From JBFLYN01 sp040756655 (GTDB lineage: Bacteria; Bacillota; Sulfobacillia; UBA8153), in assembly GCA_040756655.1 (NCBI GenBank), contig JBFLYN010000002.1:1-64000 (forward strand): 64,000 bases of DNA, given 5' to 3'. The position numbers and the translations under genes were made by a program. The notes below the pieces were generated by a model, which was not told the origin of the DNA, did no database searches, and saw only the letters and a program-made list of their open reading frames with translations. Numbering within the stretch: position 1 is the stretch's first letter; each line of letters begins with the position of its first letter. Shown here piece after piece: positions 62,808 through 64,000 of this stretch.

Positions 62808-63025
62808 ATGCCATACGCCTCCGCCTTCGCAGTCTGGCCCTCAATGGCCGAGCGCCAGTCGGCTGCCGGCCGGTAGCCTGCGCTCAGGAAAGCTCTGAAC
62901 AGCTGTACCAGGGGTTCGCCAAACTCCACCCAGAGAGCGGAGAGATCATAAAGCTGGCGCAGTCCCGAGCTACCCACCGGATCCGGGAGGGGCAAACTGC
63001 CTGATCCAAGTGACGCTATGGCCAT
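62804..63025 (-). CDS. small protein at the head of the type III operon, possibly truncated
   Basis: 73 aa from ATG 63025, after GGAGAAAC. Contains SGLRQLYDLSALWVEFGEPL and VQLFRAFLSAGYRPAADW, an amphipathic helical protein. It is not recognisable as Cas10, Csx10 or a full-size small subunit, and may be the C-terminal part of a longer cas gene whose 5' part has been lost next to the cas2 start at 63076. The frame is open upstream to a TTG at 63052. Confidence 0.5.
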   Translation of the reverse strand: MAIASLGSGSLPLPDPVGSSGLRQLYDLSALWVEFGEPLVQLFRAFLSAGYRPAADWRSAIEGQTAKAEAYGI

Positions 63026-63075
63026 GTTTCTCCGGCGGGAACGGAAGTACAAGCCTTTCGTGGCTTCGTGGTAGC

Positions 63076-63327
63076 ATGCAGACGCTGGTGATTTACGATA
63101 TACCCGATGACCGTCTCCGGGCCCGTATCGCCGAAGCCTGCAAGGACTATGGACTGGCGCGCATCCAGTGGAGTGCCTTTCTCGGAGAGCTCAGCCAGAA
63201 CCGGCGGGAGGAACTAGCCCAAAGGTGCCACAAGACCCTGGGCAGGCATGAGGGAAACGTACAGCTCTACCCGGTCTGCGACCGGGATATGCGCCTTTCT
63301 ATCGAGGTCAAGACCAAGCCGGGGTGA
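63076..63327 (+). CDS. cas2: CRISPR-associated endonuclease Cas2
   Basis: 83 aa. LVIYDIPDDRLRARIAEAC with the metal-binding Asp after the first strand, ARIQWSAFLGEL and the closing VQLYPVCDRDMRLS are classic Cas2. It forms the Cas1-Cas2 spacer integrase. ATG 63076; upstream frame is shadow. Faces away from the type III genes, with only about 50 bases between the two starts, and overlaps cas4 by one base (TGATG). Confidence 0.93.
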   Translation: MQTLVIYDIPDDRLRARIAEACKDYGLARIQWSAFLGELSQNRREELAQRCHKTLGRHEGNVQLYPVCDRDMRLSIEVKTKPG

Positions 63328-63950
63328 TGGCCGTGACTCACGCGTTGACGGTGTCCGATGTGAAGCAGTACGTGTACTGCCCGCGCATCATCTACTACAC
63401 TTACGTAGTTCCGGTGGAGAAAAAGCCATCGTTCAAGATGTCCGTGGGCCAGGAAGCACATCTGGATCTGGAGCGCCTGGAAAAACGGAGGACTCTGCGT
63501 CGTTACCAGCTGGCCGACGGGCAGCGGTCATTCGGCCTTCTGCTGCACTCATCCAGGCTGGGCCTGAACGGCAGGCTGGATTGCCTGATCACCTCTACTC
63601 TGGGACTCTATCCCGTGGACTACAAGCACACCTGCGAACCGCCGGGACTCAACCACAAGTACCAGCTGGCGGCCTATGCCCTCCTCATCGAGCAAGTCCT
63701 GGGCCAGACGGTCAGGGCCGGGTTCATCTATGCTCTGGGCACCGACCGGGTCTGGCCGGTAGAGATCACGCCTTCAGTACGGCGCCACGTCATAAACATA
63801 CTGTCCGCCGCCAGGCGCATCATTGCAGAGCAGCGATTTCCCGGGCCCCAGCGGTCATGTGGACGCTGCCGCGACTGCGAGTACCGCAACTACTGTCTGG
63901 ATCGTGGGGATCACCAAAAGGAGGCTCAGCGCGTTGTATTTCTTCAGTGA
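63327..63950 (+). CDS. cas4: CRISPR-associated exonuclease Cas4
   Basis: 207 aa. N-terminal Fe-S cysteine in QYVYCPRIIYYTYV, RecB-type nuclease core (GLNGRLDCLI, LYPVDYKHT, HKYQLAAYALLIEQ) and the C-terminal cluster cysteines CGRCRDCEYRNYC. Trims prespacers and selects PAM side in systems with Cas1-Cas2. ATG 63327 overlaps cas2 stop; GTG 63333 is possible. Confidence 0.93.
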   Translation: MAVTHALTVSDVKQYVYCPRIIYYTYVVPVEKKPSFKMSVGQEAHLDLERLEKRRTLRRYQLADGQRSFGLLLHSSRLGLNGRLDCLITSTLGLYPVDYKHTCEPPGLNHKYQLAAYALLIEQVLGQTVRAGFIYALGTDRVWPVEITPSVRRHVINILSAARRIIAEQRFPGPQRSCGRCRDCEYRNYCLDRGDHQKEAQRVVFLQ

Positions 63951-64000
63951 TGAGGAACGTAAGTACCTGTTGAGAGGGCTCCTGCCCCGGGCCCGGGCGG
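63934..64000 (+). CDS. partial gene after cas4, runs off the window
   Basis: TTG 63934 lies nine bases after AAAAGGAGG and overlaps the end of cas4. It reads YFFSDEERKYLLRGLLPRAR to the window edge. By context cas1 (or a CARF/reverse transcriptase-linked cas gene) would be expected, but the 22 visible residues do not decide it. Confidence 0.5.
   Translation, partial: MYFFSDEERKYLLRGLLPRARA

Noticed and set aside
1..64000. CRISPR repeat array
   Set aside because: No regularly spaced direct repeats found near the cas genes or elsewhere; an array may lie beyond 64000.
1..64000. tRNA or rRNA genes
   Set aside because: No cloverleaf with GGTTCRA-type arm and no rRNA-like blocks were recognised by eye; a covariance search would be decisive.

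Overview
The window looks like a chromosomal segment of an anaerobic, endospore-forming, high-GC member of the Bacillota (clostridial or Moorella/Peptococcaceae-like; the genus cannot be fixed from sequence alone). The evidence is an alpha/beta-type small acid-soluble spore protein gene, paired CotF-like coat genes, the typical Firmicute order pcrA-ligA-gatC-gatA-gatB, [FeFe]-hydrogenase maturases, a ferredoxin-linked 2-oxoacid oxidoreductase, strong AGGAGG-type ribosome binding sites and many GTG/TTG starts. No rRNA, tRNA or CRISPR repeat array was seen.

Layout. 0.3-2.9 kb: a decayed metal-binding-domain gene, then small genes (VOC, MazG-like, DUF6125-like, SH3/zinc-ribbon). 3.1-4.2 kb: insertion-sequence wreckage. 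4.2-9.4 kb: one apparent operon, purE-purK followed by a CO-dehydrogenase-subunit-like protein and the alpha, beta, gamma and ferredoxin subunits of a 2-oxoacid:ferredoxin oxidoreductase. 9.5-21 kb: accessory region with a REP-like palindrome, two IS1634-type transposase ruins, a group of AT-richer membrane-protein genes, more IS fragments and a PAS-GGDEF-GAF-GAF-HD-GYP signalling protein. 21-28.5 kb (minus strand): gatB, gatA, gatC, ligA, pcrA, all tightly coupled. 28.6-36.8 kb: a broken nucleotidyltransferase, tldE/tldD, an XPB-associated domain protein, and a metal/redox group (CopZ-like, RseC-like, CsoR with its promoter and operator, Rrf2). 37-41.2 kb: a LarA/DUF2088-like pseudogene and a three-gene sensory module ending in a histidine kinase that carries ferredoxin and [FeFe]-hydrogenase-like domains. 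41.3-49.6 kb: L,D-transpeptidase, SASP, a dead GNAT gene, an NSS-family symporter, an XPB helicase, coat proteins, DUF2877 and DUF1847 proteins. 50.4-54.8 kb (minus): TM1266-hydE-hydF-hydG behind a long leader with an intrinsic terminator. 55-59 kb: two-component pair, glutamate dehydrogenase, hypothetical. 59.4-60.0 kb: IS remnants. 60.1-64 kb: CRISPR-cas genes, with a 5'-truncated-looking type III-D-like effector tail on the minus strand and cas2-cas4 on the plus strand running off the window.

How it fits together. The metabolic theme is anaerobic ferredoxin and hydrogen metabolism: a ferredoxin oxidoreductase, H-cluster assembly (HydE/F/G) with its TM1266 partner, and an H-cluster-like sensor kinase that could report H2 or redox state. 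No catalytic hydrogenase gene lies in the window. The most notable items are the CARF protein with a RelE-like C-terminus at the end of the type III tail, the leader/attenuator in front of the hyd operon, the hydrogenase-domain sensor module, the purEK-oxidoreductase operon with its CO-dehydrogenase-like extra subunit, and several genes caught while decaying (HMA, LarA-like, GNAT, nucleotidyltransferase, possible hydE frameshift).
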